From NCBI GenBank assembly GCA_023445955.1, contig JAEXJH010000569.1, positions 1 through 17,192 of the forward strand: DNA of 17,192 nucleotides, read 5' to 3'. The DNA comes from Pseudomonadota bacterium (lineage in GTDB: Bacteria; Pseudomonadota; Alphaproteobacteria; Caulobacterales; Caulobacteraceae). The first letter of the stretch is position 1. Every line of letters starts with the position of its first letter. Below, one piece after another: positions 6,043-15,191 of the stretch. The position numbers and the translations under genes were made by a program. The notes below the pieces were generated by a model. That model was not told the origin of the DNA. It saw nothing but the letters and a program-made list of their open reading frames with translations, and did no database searches.

Positions 6043-7839
6043 ATGTCGGCCTTGACGCCTTGGCGACGAACGCTGCTGGCCGTTGCGGCCTTGAGCGCGC
6101 TGGCGAAGGCCGTGTCCGCTGCTCCCGACTCATACCGCCTGCGCAAGCCCCAGGACGAAGTGATCTATTTCGTCCTGCCCGATCGCTTCGAGAATGGCGA
6201 CGCGACCAATGACCACGGGGGTCTGAAGGGCGGTCCGCTGGTTGACGGCTTCGACCCGACGCGGGCCGGCTTCTACCATGGTGGCGACCTGAAGGGCGTG
6301 ACCCGGCGGCTGGACTACATCCAGGGCCTGGGGGCGACGGCCGTGTGGCTGGCGCCGATCTTCAAGAACCGCGCGGTGCAGGGCCCGCCCGGTCACGAGT
6401 CGGCGGCGCATCATGGCTACTGGATCACCGACTTCACCGACGTCGATCCGCACTTCGGGACCAAGGCCGACTTCAAGGCCCTGGTCGACGCGGCGCATGC
6501 GCGTGGGCTGAAGGTCTATATGGACATCGTCGTGAACCACACGGCCGACGTCATCCAGTACAAGGAATGTCCGGACGGCCGCTGCGCCTATCGCAGTGTC
6601 GCGGACTATCCTTATGTCCGCCAGGGCGGCCTCGTCGGAGCGCCGATCAACGACGGCTTTGACGGCAAGGACTTCACCAAGCTCAAGGCGCCGACCTGGG
6701 CCTATACGCCCTACGTCCCGCCCGGGCAGGAGCACGTCAAGAAGCCGGACTGGCTGAACGACCCGATCTACTACCACAACCGGGGTGACAGCACCTTCGC
6801 GGGCGAGAGCTCGCTGCTGGGCGACTTCGCCACGTTGGACGACGTCTTCACCGAGAACCCGCGCGTGGTCGCAGGCTTCATCGAGGTCTACGGGAAGTGG
6901 ATCGACGACTTTGGGGTCGACGGCTTCCGCATCGACACCGCCCGTCACGTGAACCCGCAGTTCTGGCAAGCCTTCGTCCCGGCCATGCTGACGCGCGCCA
7001 AGGCCCGGGGCATCCCGAACTTCCATATCTTCGGCGAGGTGTTCGATCCCGATCCGGCGATCCTGGCCAGCCACACCAAGGTCGACAAGCTGCCGGCGGT
7101 TCTGGACTTCGCCTTCCAGTCGGCGGCGACCGATGTCGCCCTGGGGCGCACCGGAACCGACCGCTTGGCCCGCGTCTTCGCCGCGGACAGCGTCTACGAG
7201 GGCGGCGAAGCGACCGCGCGGCAGTTGCCGACCTTCCTGGGCAATCACGACATGGGCCGGATCGGCTGGTTCGCGCTTAAGGACAAGCCGGCCATCGGCG
7301 ACGACGAACTGCTTGCGCGCGTCACCCTGGCCAACGCCCTGATGCTGACCGCGCGCGGCGTGCCCACCGTCTATTACGGCGACGAGCAGGGCTTCACCGG
7401 CGACGGCGACTACTCTGAAGCGCGCGAGGATATGTTCCTCAGCCAGGTCGCCAGCTACAACGACAACCGCCTGGTCGGCTCGAACGCCAAGGGGGCGAGG
7501 TCGGCGTTCACGACCGACGGCGTGCTCTATGGCCGGATCGCCAAGCTGGCCAAGCTGCGCGTCGGCACGCCGGCCCTGCGCGATGGTCGCCAGGTGACCC
7601 GCGTCGCATCCGAAAAGCCGGGCCTGCTGGCCTTCTCGCGCATTCTGGACAAGACCGAGGTGCTGGCCGTCTTCAACACCGGCGACCAGCCGTTGAAGGC
7701 CAATATTCCGGTCGAGACATCTTCCGTCGCCTGGCGGGCGCTACACGGCGCATGCGCCGGAACGGTCGCCGCGCCCGGCAGCTATTCGATCGAGCTGAAG
7801 CCGCTCGACTACATGATTTGCGTTTCCGAGGGACGATAG
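6043..7839 (+). CDS. Secreted GH13 alpha-amylase / maltodextrin hydrolase
   Basis: This is a 598-residue glycoside hydrolase family 13 enzyme, expected to cleave internal alpha-1,4 bonds of starch-like oligosaccharides in the periplasm. The ATG at 6043 is chosen for its AGGGAGG site (6031-6037) and because it opens directly into a signal peptide (WRR, hydrophobic core, cleavage near VSA-A, residue 26). A longer upstream frame would run through the operator region. GH13 motifs are in order: MDIVVNHTAD (region I), DGFRIDTARH with nucleophile D298, FHIFGEVFD with acid/base E332, and LGNHDMGR with D403. A C-terminal beta domain follows (about 500-598). Three cysteines are seen outside the signal. 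It is the first gene of an operon with the alpha-glucosidase. The exact product range (amylase, neopullulanase or maltogenic) is not resolvable by eye. Confidence 0.9.
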   Translation: MSALTPWRRTLLAVAALSALAKAVSAAPDSYRLRKPQDEVIYFVLPDRFENGDATNDHGGLKGGPLVDGFDPTRAGFYHGGDLKGVTRRLDYIQGLGATAVWLAPIFKNRAVQGPPGHESAAHHGYWITDFTDVDPHFGTKADFKALVDAAHARGLKVYMDIVVNHTADVIQYKECPDGRCAYRSVADYPYVRQGGLVGAPINDGFDGKDFTKLKAPTWAYTPYVPPGQEHVKKPDWLNDPIYYHNRGDSTFAGESSLLGDFATLDDVFTENPRVVAGFIEVYGKWIDDFGVDGFRIDTARHVNPQFWQAFVPAMLTRAKARGIPNFHIFGEVFDPDPAILASHTKVDKLPAVLDFAFQSAATDVALGRTGTDRLARVFAADSVYEGGEATARQLPTFLGNHDMGRIGWFALKDKPAIGDDELLARVTLANALMLTARGVPTVYYGDEQGFTGDGDYSEAREDMFLSQVASYNDNRLVGSNAKGARSAFTTDGVLYGRIAKLAKLRVGTPALRDGRQVTRVASEKPGLLAFSRILDKTEVLAVFNTGDQPLKANIPVETSSVAWRALHGACAGTVAAPGSYSIELKPLDYMICVSEGR

Positions 7840-7880
7840 TGACAGTGCAGGTTCTGGTTCGCCCCGATGCGGAGACGTCG

Positions 7881-9461
7881 ATGAGCACCGAATGGTGGCG
7901 CGGCGCGGTCATCTATCAGGTCTATCCGCGCAGCTTCGCCGACTCGAACGGCGATGGCGTCGGCGACCTGCCGGGCGTCACCAAGCATCTCGACCACATC
8001 GCCTCGCTGGGCGTCGATGGGGTGTGGCTGTCGCCGTTCTTCACCTCGCCGATGAAGGACTTCGGCTACGACGTCTCGGACTATCGCGACGTGGATCCGA
8101 TCTTCGGCACGATCGCTGACTTCGATGTCATGATCGCCAAGGCCCACGACCTGAGCCTCAAGATCATCATTGACCTGGTCTTCTCGCATACCTCGGACGA
8201 GCACCCCTGGTTTACGGAAAGCCGCCAGAGCCGCGACAACGCCAAGGCCGACTGGTTCGTCTGGGCCGACGCCAAGATCGACGGCAGCCCGCCCAGCAAC
8301 TGGCAGTCGGTGTTCGGCGGCCCGGCCTGGACCTGGGACGCCCGCCGCGGCCAGTACTACATGCACAACTTCCTCAGCAGCCAGCCGCAGCTGAACCTGC
8401 ACAATCCGGCGGTGCAGGAAGCCCTGCTGGCCGTCACCCAGTTCTGGGTCGACAAGGGTGTGGACGGCTTCCGCTTCGACGCCATCAACTTCTCGATGCA
8501 CGATCCGAAGTTCACGGATAACCCGCCGCTGCCGCCGGGCGGCAAGCGCACGCGGCCGTTCGACTTCCAGGACAAGATCAACAACCAGAGCCACGCCGAC
8601 ATCCCGAAGTTCCTCAGCCGTCTGCGGGCGCTGACCGATGCGGCCGGCGGCCGGTTCTCGGTGGCCGAGGTCGGCGGTGACCACGCCGACCGCGAGATGA
8701 AGCTGTTCACCGCTGGCAACGATCGCCTGAACAGCGCCTATGGCTTCCTCTATCTCTATGCCGAGAAGCTGGCGGCGGCGATGATCCCGCAGGGCGCGGC
8801 CATGTGGCCGGGCGAAGCGGGCGAGGGCTGGCCGTCCTGGACCTTCTCCAACCACGACGCCCCGCGCGCCGTCTCGCGCTGGGCCGAGGGCCGCGACCGC
8901 AAGGCCTTCGCCGAGATGTGCCTGCTGCTGCTGATGGGCCTGCGCGGCAATGTCTTTGTCTATCAGGGCGAGGAGCTGGGCCTGCCCCAGGCCAATGTCC
9001 CGTTCGAGCGCTTGCAGGACCCCGAAGCCATCGCCAACTGGCCCCACACCCTGGGCCGCGACGGCGCCCGCACGCCGATGCCGTGGGTGTCGGGCGCGGT
9101 CAACGCCGGCTTCTCACCCGTCGAGCCCTGGCTGCCGGTCGATCCCGAGCACCTGCCGCTGGCGGTCGATGCGCAGGAGGCCGACCCAGCCTCGACCCTG
9201 CATGTCGCCCGCCGCCTGATCGGCCTGCGCAAGGCGTTCGCCGCCCTGCGCACCGGCGCGATCAGCTTCGTCGAGACCAACAGCCCGCTGTTGATCTTCC
9301 AGCGCGGGGAGGGGGCGGACGCGGTGCTGCTGGCCTTCAACCTGGGCTTCGAGACGGCGACGTGGTCGCTGCCGGAAGGCTGGACGCTGGTCGACGGCGT
9401 CAATCTGGGCGGCGAGGGCGAGATGCCGCCGTGTGCGGGTCTGATCGCGCGCCGGGCCTAA
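7881..9461 (+). CDS. Cytoplasmic GH13 alpha-glucosidase
   Basis: This is a 526-residue GH13 enzyme resembling the oligo-1,6/alpha-1,4-glucosidase group (GH13_23-like), which releases glucose from maltose and short maltodextrins. The ATG at 7881 is preferred: GGAG lies at 7871-7874 and the protein opens with the family-typical WWRGAVIYQVYPRSF. A GTG at 7839, overlapping the amylase stop (TAGTG), would add 14 residues and is the alternative. Catalytic residues are D200 in DGFRFDAINF, E263 in FSVAEVGGD and D326 in FSNHDAPR; IIDLVFSHTSDEHPWF is region I. No signal peptide is present, in contrast to the amylase, so it acts on sugars already imported. It lies 41 bases after the amylase in the same operon and its TAA overlaps the stop of the convergent rhomboid-like gene. 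Confidence 0.9.
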   Translation: MSTEWWRGAVIYQVYPRSFADSNGDGVGDLPGVTKHLDHIASLGVDGVWLSPFFTSPMKDFGYDVSDYRDVDPIFGTIADFDVMIAKAHDLSLKIIIDLVFSHTSDEHPWFTESRQSRDNAKADWFVWADAKIDGSPPSNWQSVFGGPAWTWDARRGQYYMHNFLSSQPQLNLHNPAVQEALLAVTQFWVDKGVDGFRFDAINFSMHDPKFTDNPPLPPGGKRTRPFDFQDKINNQSHADIPKFLSRLRALTDAAGGRFSVAEVGGDHADREMKLFTAGNDRLNSAYGFLYLYAEKLAAAMIPQGAAMWPGEAGEGWPSWTFSNHDAPRAVSRWAEGRDRKAFAEMCLLLLMGLRGNVFVYQGEELGLPQANVPFERLQDPEAIANWPHTLGRDGARTPMPWVSGAVNAGFSPVEPWLPVDPEHLPLAVDAQEADPASTLHVARRLIGLRKAFAALRTGAISFVETNSPLLIFQRGEGADAVLLAFNLGFETATWSLPEGWTLVDGVNLGGEGEMPPCAGLIARRA

Positions 9462-10018
9462 CGCTTCAGGCGCAGCAGGCCGCCGGCTGCGAGGCCGACG
9501 GCCAAGCCCGCGAGATGGCCCGGCTTCACCATGCCGTGGCCGCTGACGAAGACGTCCAGGACCAGCGCGATGGCCAGGCCGATCCAGGCCAGCCAGCGGT
9601 GCTCGATACGGTCGGTGACGATCGCCAGGCCGCACAGCGCCAGATAGGCCTGCGAGGCGCCGGAGATGAAGGCTTGAGGCTCGGTCATGACGGCCGCCAG
9701 CTGGCCCAGCGTTCCGCCGGCCAGGCCGACGATGGCGGGGAGGGCGTGGCCGAGCCGCTTCTCGGCCGCCAGGCCGACGCCGCCGATGATCACCACATTC
9801 AGCAGCATGTGCGGCGGCTTGACGTGCAGCCATTGCGAGGCGACCAGCCGCCACGCCTCGGCCGCCGAGAAGTCCGCGCCCTTGATGGCCCCGAACGTCA
9901 TGAGGTCGCGCGAGTGCTGCTGGACCCAGATCGGCTGATGCAGGGCGGTCGCGACGAGGATCCAGACCAGCAGGAGGCTGGCGGCCCAGATCATCGAGGG
10001 CGAGTAGCTCTGCTTCAC
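9458..10018 (-). CDS. Rhomboid-family intramembrane serine protease, divergent
   Basis: This is a 186-residue polytopic membrane protein. The start is taken as the GTG at 10018, because it forms a GTGA overlap with the malI stop; a TTG at 10027 and an ATG at 9994 are alternatives. About six hydrophobic segments are present. Rhomboid hallmarks in order: WLHVKPPHMLLN with the HxxxN motif (H70, N74), SGASQAYLALCG with a GxS serine (S122), and KPGHLAGLAVG with the partner histidine (H168). The serine is followed by Gln (GASQ) rather than the common Gly, but both dyad residues are kept, so activity is plausible. The length is near the six-helix minimum. It is co-transcribed downstream of malI and convergent with the alpha-glucosidase. 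The substrate is unknown; no link to maltose metabolism is known to me. Confidence 0.8.
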   Translation of the reverse strand: MKQSYSPSMIWAASLLLVWILVATALHQPIWVQQHSRDLMTFGAIKGADFSAAEAWRLVASQWLHVKPPHMLLNVVIIGGVGLAAEKRLGHALPAIVGLAGGTLGQLAAVMTEPQAFISGASQAYLALCGLAIVTDRIEHRWLAWIGLAIALVLDVFVSGHGMVKPGHLAGLAVGLAAGGLLRLKR

Positions 10019-11025
10019 CCGCCGCAACTTTCCCGGATGATCAAATCCGTCGGCACGCGCTCGGACCGGCTCGCCCGTTCGCCGCTGTCCAGCAGCTTGG
10101 ACACCATGAGCCGGCCGGCCTTGTGAGTGTCCTGGGCGATGGTCGAGAGCGCCGGGCTGGCGTAGCGGCTGAACGGCACATTGTCGAAGCCCATGACCGA
10201 GACGTCGCCGGGTACGGAGAGACCCGCATGCTTGAGCGCCCGCATGGCCCCCAGCGCGATCAGGTCGGATGCGGCGACGACGCCGTCGAACTTCACGTCG
10301 TGGTGGATCAGGCTGTCGATGGCAGCCTCGGCGCTTTCCACCTCGAAGTGGGCGGGGACGATGAGATCCGGATCGACGCCCAGCTTGGCGTGCTCCAGCG
10401 CGTCGAGATAGCCGCGATGGCGCTGCATGGCCTCGGGCGCTTCGGTGTCGCCCAGGAAGACGATGCGCTTGCGGCCCAGGCGCTGCAGGTGGAGCGTGGC
10501 GCGGCGGCCGCCCATCACGTTGTCCGAGCCGACCGAGCAGTAGTTCTGGTCCGGCAGCTGCGCGCCCCAGACCACGAAACGGTTCTCGGTCTCGGCCAGG
10601 CGATTGAAGGCCGCGTGTAGCGAGCTCTGGCCCAGGAAGATCACGCCCTCGGCCCGGCTGGTGGTCATGGCCGAGGACAGGTCCTCGAAATTGGTCGGGG
10701 CGATGTGGCTGAGGATGACGTCGCAGCCGCGCTCGCGGGCGGCCTCGCCGACGCCGGCCAGCAGCTCCAGGAAGAACGGGTCTGACATGCTGCTGGCGCG
10801 GCCTTGCGGGCGCGGCGTGACGATGGCGATCGTCGCCTCGGCCCCGATCGGACCGGCGGGCATGTAGCGGCGAAAGGGGTAGTCCATCTCGCGCGCCAGC
10901 TTCCAGATCAGCTGCTTGGTGCGCTTGTTGACGGCCGGACTGTCGTTAAGGGCCCGCGACGCGGTCGAGATCGAGACCCCCGCCAGCTTGGCCAGGTCCT
11001 CCAGTCGCGTCGCCCCCTTGCTCAC
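10015..11025 (-). CDS. malI: LacI-family transcriptional repressor of the mal locus
   Basis: This is a 336-residue LacI/GalR-family regulator. The N-terminal helix-turn-helix reads TRLEDLAKLAGVSISTASRALND (about residues 6-28), followed by the hinge helix (PAVNKRTKQLIWKLAREMDY). A periplasmic-binding-protein-like sensor domain then runs to the C-terminal LIIRESC, typical for the family. The start is a GTG at 11025, which gives the normal family length. The position between malY and the amylase genes, and repeats of one DNA motif in front of every mal transcription unit, suggest it represses malA, amylase/glucosidase and malY/glucoamylase, and probably itself. The inducer is expected to be maltose or a maltodextrin, by analogy with C. 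crescentus. Its stop overlaps the start of the rhomboid-like gene. Confidence 0.88.
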   Translation of the reverse strand: MSKGATRLEDLAKLAGVSISTASRALNDSPAVNKRTKQLIWKLAREMDYPFRRYMPAGPIGAEATIAIVTPRPQGRASSMSDPFFLELLAGVGEAARERGCDVILSHIAPTNFEDLSSAMTTSRAEGVIFLGQSSLHAAFNRLAETENRFVVWGAQLPDQNYCSVGSDNVMGGRRATLHLQRLGRKRIVFLGDTEAPEAMQRHRGYLDALEHAKLGVDPDLIVPAHFEVESAEAAIDSLIHHDVKFDGVVAASDLIALGAMRALKHAGLSVPGDVSVMGFDNVPFSRYASPALSTIAQDTHKAGRLMVSKLLDSGERASRSERVPTDLIIRESCGG

Positions 11026-11341
11026 TGTACGCTCGCCTCGTCCCTAGGATCTTTGTTGCAAAGATTTCTGCAAATTTTTCAGAGACCCATAAGGCGCCGT
11101 TCGATGGGCTTTGCAAGTCGCGTGGGTTGAAAAGAGATCTGAAAACTAATGCAAACAAGTCCGCAAGCTTTGCCATTTTGTGGAACGAGCGTGGCGATGC
11201 CAATGCGTTCACCCTCAACCAGATCTGGATTTTGCGTTGCGCTTCCGGACGGCGCATGCGCAAATCCCGGTCGCGTCAGTTTATGAAAAAACTTGCGAAC
11301 CAGTCGGAGGCAACCGACGGTCGGAGCGGGGCGGAGGACCG
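11026..11341. promoter_or_regulatory. Divergent malI / malY control region with TGCAAA boxes
   Basis: This 316 bp gap carries the same boxes as the malA/amylase gap: TGCAAA at 11057, 11069 and 11150, TGCAAG at 11112, CGCAAG at 11162, CGCAAA at 11259, and inverted forms TTTGCC (11169) and TTTGCG (11231). Pairs at 11057/11069 and 11150/11162 are 12 bp apart, not 10. Two dyads are visible: CTTTG-N3-CAAAG (11051-11063), 26 bases upstream of the malI start, and GCAA-N3-TTGC (11163-11173). These are plausible MalI operators, the first fitting autoregulation. Base composition is AT-richer than the flanking genes, as expected of promoters. No convincing gene lies here, and the malY promoter could not be pinned down. 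Confidence 0.6.
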
Positions 11342-12847
11342 ATGACCAGGCAGAGGCTCAGTTTCCTGCAGATCTGGAACATGTGCTTTGGCTTCTTCGG
11401 AATCCAGATCGGATTCGGCCTGCAGAACGCCAACACCAGCCGCATCTTCCAGACCCTGGGCGTCGACGTGAACCACCTGGCGATCCTGTGGATCGCCGCG
11501 CCGGCCACGGGCCTGCTGGTCCAGCCGATCATCGGCCACCTCTCCGACAAGACCTGGGGGCGCCTGGGCCGTCGCCGACCGTACTTCTTCTGGGGCGCGA
11601 TCCTCACCACCCTCGCTTTGTTCGTCATGCCCAACGCGCCGGCGCTTTGGGTGGCGGCCGGCGCGCTGTGGCTGATGGACGCCTCGATCAACATCACCAT
11701 GGAGCCGTTCCGGGCCTTCGTCGGCGACAACCTGCCCGACGAGCAGCGGGCCACCGGCTATGCCATGCAGAGTTTCTTCATCGGCCTGGGCGCGGTGCTG
11801 GCCTCGGCCCTGCCATGGATGCTGACCAACTGGTTCCATGTGAGCAACACCGCCCCTGCGGGCCAGATCCCCGACGCGGTGCGGATCGCCTTCTACGCCG
11901 GCGGCGCGGGCCTGCTGCTGGCCGTGATGTGGACCGTCTTCACGACCAAGGAATACAGCCCCGAACAGCTGGAAGCTTTCGAGACCGCCGAGTTCGACCA
12001 CGGCGTCCACGAGAACCCCGAGCCTTCGGTCAACGCCTATATCGGCTTGGCGCTGGGCGGCCTGCTGGGCGGCCTGGCCCTGGCCCTGATGGTTTGGGGC
12101 GCAAAGCTGGAGAAGGAGCTCTACGTCCTGGCCGGTCTGCTGGCCGTGTTTGGCGTGGCGGGCGTCGTCGGCGTGCGCCTCAAGCGCATGGGCAAGACCC
12201 GCAACGGCTTCTCGGAGGTGCTGGAAGACTTCTTCCGCATGCCGCGGACCATGCGCCAGTTGGCGGTGGTGCAGTTCTTCTCGTGGTTTGGCCTGTTCGC
12301 CATGTGGATCTACACGACGCCCGCGGTGGCGACGGTCCACTTCCGCGCCCTCGATGCGACGTCCAAGGCCTACAACGACGGCGCCGACTGGGTGGGCGTG
12401 CTCTTCGCCATCTATAACGGCGTCGCGGCTCTGGCGGCGCTTGTCATCCCGCTGATGGTCCAGGCCACCAGCCGCCGGGTGAGCCACGCCGTCTGCCTGG
12501 TGCTGGGCGCGCTGGGCCTCTTGTCATTCCTGCTGATCCGCCAGCCCGGCCTGCTGTGGATCGGCATGGTCGGCGTCGGCTTCGCCTGGAGCTCGATCCT
12601 GTCGGCCCCGTACTCGATCCTGGCTGGCGCGCTGCCGGCGCGGAAGATGGGCGTCTACATGGGCATCTTCAATTTCTTCATCGTCATCCCGCAGCTGCTG
12701 GCCGCGACGGTGCTGGGCCTGCTGCTCAAGACCTTCTTCGGCGGCCAGGCGATCTTCGCCCTCGTCCTGGGCGCGGCCGCCTTGGCGATCGCCGCCGCCG
12801 CGACCTTCATGGTCGAGGACCGCTCCCCTTCTTCCCTTCAAGCCTGA
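11342..12847 (+). CDS. malY: Maltose/maltodextrin permease of the MFS superfamily (MalY-type, SLC45-like)
   Basis: This is a 501-residue inner-membrane transporter with about 12 hydrophobic segments. The ATG at 11342 has CGGAGG at 11332-11337 and opens the typical [24 protein letters not shown] first helix. [22 protein letters not shown] (residues 65-86) is the loop 2-3 signature of sucrose/maltose symporters of the SLC45 / GPH-like type, which move disaccharides with protons. Later landmarks are [13 protein letters not shown] and a long central loop (about 205-230). MalY in this usage is the Caulobacter permease, not the E. coli cystathionase of the same name. It is the first gene of a unit with the glucoamylase (13 bp gap) and is controlled from the shared malI/malY region. 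No ABC maltose transporter (malEFGK) is seen in the window, so this is the likely inner-membrane route. Confidence 0.88.
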   Translation: MTRQRLSFLQIWNMCFGFFGIQIGFGLQNANTSRIFQTLGVDVNHLAILWIAAPATGLLVQPIIGHLSDKTWGRLGRRRPYFFWGAILTTLALFVMPNAPALWVAAGALWLMDASINITMEPFRAFVGDNLPDEQRATGYAMQSFFIGLGAVLASALPWMLTNWFHVSNTAPAGQIPDAVRIAFYAGGAGLLLAVMWTVFTTKEYSPEQLEAFETAEFDHGVHENPEPSVNAYIGLALGGLLGGLALALMVWGAKLEKELYVLAGLLAVFGVAGVVGVRLKRMGKTRNGFSEVLEDFFRMPRTMRQLAVVQFFSWFGLFAMWIYTTPAVATVHFRALDATSKAYNDGADWVGVLFAIYNGVAALAALVIPLMVQATSRRVSHAVCLVLGALGLLSFLLIRQPGLLWIGMVGVGFAWSSILSAPYSILAGALPARKMGVYMGIFNFFIVIPQLLAATVLGLLLKTFFGGQAIFALVLGAAALAIAAAATFMVEDRSPSSLQA

Positions 12848-12860
12848 CGAGGTTCTCGCC

Positions 12861-15179
12861 ATGCGGACCCTGAAACTGCTCGCCCTGGCCTCGGCCGCTT
12901 CGATGATCGCGGTCGGCGCCCATGCGGCTGCGCCCAGCACCTGGGCCTATTCCGCCAAGACCGGCGTTGGCGCTTCCTACGAGGCCTATGTCGACGGCGC
13001 CTACAAGGCCGGCGGCAAGACTGGAGCGGTATCCAAGGTCTGGTTCTCGATCGCTGACGGCGTGTTGACCGAGACCATGTACGGCCTGATCCACGAGGCC
13101 CAGATCAAGCAGATGCGCATCGCCGTGCAGACCGCGACCGGCCTGGCGGTCGAGGGCGCGGACACGACCTCCAAGACCGAATACCTGCACGTCGACACCG
13201 CCGGCCGGCCGCTGTCGCCGGCCTACAAGATCACCACGACGGACAAGCAGGGCCGCTTCGTCATCGAGAAGCGGATCTTCACCGATCCCGACCGCAACAG
13301 CCTGTTCGTGCGCGTGACGGTCAAGGCCCTGAAGGGCCCGGTGACCCCGACCCTGGTGCTGGAGCCGCACATGGCCAACACGGGCGGCGGCGATACGGGC
13401 GCGGCCTCGGCCACGGCCCTGACCGCTTACGAGGGCAAGGCCTATCTGAGCCTGAAGGGCACCAAGCCCTTCGCCAAGGCCTCGGCCAGCGTGCTGAAGG
13501 ACAATGACGCCCTGCTGGGCCTGAAGGCGACCACCACCTCGGCCAAGGGCGCGATCGTCCTGACCGGCCAGCTGCCGGCCGTGGTCAAGGAAGCCACCTT
13601 CGACTTCGCCATGGGCTTTGGCCCCGACGCCAAGGTCGCTGACGCGACTGCCGCCGCCACGCTGAAGACCGGCTACACGGAGGTGCTGGCCCGCTTCAAC
13701 GGCGAGGGCGCGCGGGTGGGCTGGGAAGACTACCTGGCCTCGCTGACCGAGCTGCCGCGCCTGCGCGACGCCTCGGAAGACGGCGGCAAGCTGGTCCAGG
13801 CCTCGGCCCTGATGCTGAAGGTCCAGGAGGATCGCACCCACGCCGGCGCCCTGATCGCCTCGCTGTCGAACCCCTGGGGCGACACGGTCGACGCCACCCA
13901 GTCCTCGACGGGCTACAAGGCGGTCTGGCCGCGCGACTTCTATCAGTGCGCCATGGCCCTGGCTGCCCTGGGCGACAAGGAAACGCCGCTGGCGGCCTTC
14001 CACTACCTGCCCACGGTGCAGGTCGGCGCGAAGACGCCTGGCAACAAGGGCGACGGCGGCTGGTTCCTGCAGAAGTCGCACGTGGACGGCACGCCCGAAT
14101 GGGTCGGCGTCCAGCTAGACCAGACGGCCATGCCGATCATGCTGGGCTGGAAGCTGTGGAAGCTGGGTTGGCTGTCGGACGCCGACCTCAAGACCTTCTA
14201 CGGCAAGATGCTCAAACCCGCAGCCGACTTCCTGGTCAAGGGCGGCAAGGTCGACCTGGGTTGGAACTACTCGACCATCACCCCGCCGTTCACCCAGCAG
14301 GAGCGCTGGGAAGAGCAGGGCGGCTATTCGCCCTCGACGACGGCCGCCGTGATCGCGGGCCTTGTGGTGGCCGGCGACATCGCCGAGGCCGCCGGCGACA
14401 AGGCTGGCGCCGAGACCTACCGCAAGACCGCCGACGACTACTCCTCCAAGGTCGAGGCCCGGATGGTCACGACCAAGGGCAGCTTCGGCGACGGCCACTA
14501 CTACCTGCGCCTCAACAGCGACCAGGACGCCGACAACAAGAGCCCGGTCGAGGAGCGCAACGGCCAGCAGGCCGTGCCGGAAGACAAGATGCTGGACGCC
14601 GGCTTCCTGGAGTTGGTCCGCTACGGCGTGCGCCGCGCTGACGACCCGGCCATCGTCGCCAGCCTGCCCAAGGTCGACGACCAGGCGATGGATGACCTCT
14701 ACCGCGTCCGCTACGACTTCAAGTTCCCGGGCGTGAACGGGACGTTCCCCGGCTGGCGGCGCTACGGCGTCGACGGCTATGGCGAGGACACCAAGACCGG
14801 CGCCAACTATGGCGAGGGCGGCCAGATGCGGCCGGGCCAGCGCGGCCGGGTGTGGCCGATCTTCACTGGCGAGCGCGGCCACTACGAACTGGCCCTGGCC
14901 GGCCTGTCGGGCAAGCCCGACGCGGCGGCGGTCAAGAAGATCCGCGACACCTATGTCCGCGCCATGGAGCTCTTCGCCAACGAGGGTCTCTTGATCCCCG
15001 AACAGGTCTGGGACGGCGTCGGCGCCAAGAGCGCCCACGACTACGCCCGGGGCGAGGGGACCGACAGCGCCACGCCCCTGGCCTGGAGCCACGCCGAATA
15101 CGTCAAGCTGCTGCGCTCGGTCAGCGATGGGCAGGTTTGGGATACCTATGCGCCAGTGAAGAGCCGCTTTTCGCGCTAG
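12861..15179 (+). CDS. Secreted GH15 glucoamylase (glucan 1,4-alpha-glucosidase)
   Basis: This 772-residue enzyme removes glucose from the non-reducing ends of maltodextrins. A signal peptide is clear (MRTLKLLALASAASMIAVGAHA, cleavage near residue 22), placing it in the periplasm or outside. Residues of about 25-290 form the N-terminal beta-sandwich usual in bacterial GH15 enzymes, and the (alpha/alpha)6 barrel follows. Motifs are KAVWPRDFYQCAMALAALGD (substrate site), QERWEEQGGYSPSTTAAVIAG with the predicted general acid E484, and LIPEQVWDG with the predicted base E714. The length is normal for the bacterial group. The ATG lies 13 bases after the malY stop with GACGAGG in the gap, so the two genes form one operon. 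A GC hairpin follows the stop. Confidence 0.92.
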   Translation: MRTLKLLALASAASMIAVGAHAAAPSTWAYSAKTGVGASYEAYVDGAYKAGGKTGAVSKVWFSIADGVLTETMYGLIHEAQIKQMRIAVQTATGLAVEGADTTSKTEYLHVDTAGRPLSPAYKITTTDKQGRFVIEKRIFTDPDRNSLFVRVTVKALKGPVTPTLVLEPHMANTGGGDTGAASATALTAYEGKAYLSLKGTKPFAKASASVLKDNDALLGLKATTTSAKGAIVLTGQLPAVVKEATFDFAMGFGPDAKVADATAAATLKTGYTEVLARFNGEGARVGWEDYLASLTELPRLRDASEDGGKLVQASALMLKVQEDRTHAGALIASLSNPWGDTVDATQSSTGYKAVWPRDFYQCAMALAALGDKETPLAAFHYLPTVQVGAKTPGNKGDGGWFLQKSHVDGTPEWVGVQLDQTAMPIMLGWKLWKLGWLSDADLKTFYGKMLKPAADFLVKGGKVDLGWNYSTITPPFTQQERWEEQGGYSPSTTAAVIAGLVVAGDIAEAAGDKAGAETYRKTADDYSSKVEARMVTTKGSFGDGHYYLRLNSDQDADNKSPVEERNGQQAVPEDKMLDAGFLELVRYGVRRADDPAIVASLPKVDDQAMDDLYRVRYDFKFPGVNGTFPGWRRYGVDGYGEDTKTGANYGEGGQMRPGQRGRVWPIFTGERGHYELALAGLSGKPDAAAVKKIRDTYVRAMELFANEGLLIPEQVWDGVGAKSAHDYARGEGTDSATPLAWSHAEYVKLLRSVSDGQVWDTYAPVKSRFSR

Positions 15180-15191
15180 GGCAGGCCTCAA

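Noticed and set aside
11180..11341. Extended N-terminus of MalY from a start at 11180
   Set aside because: The extra 54 residues are unlike a transporter N-terminus and pass through the promoter region, whereas the ATG at 11342 has a good GGAGG site.
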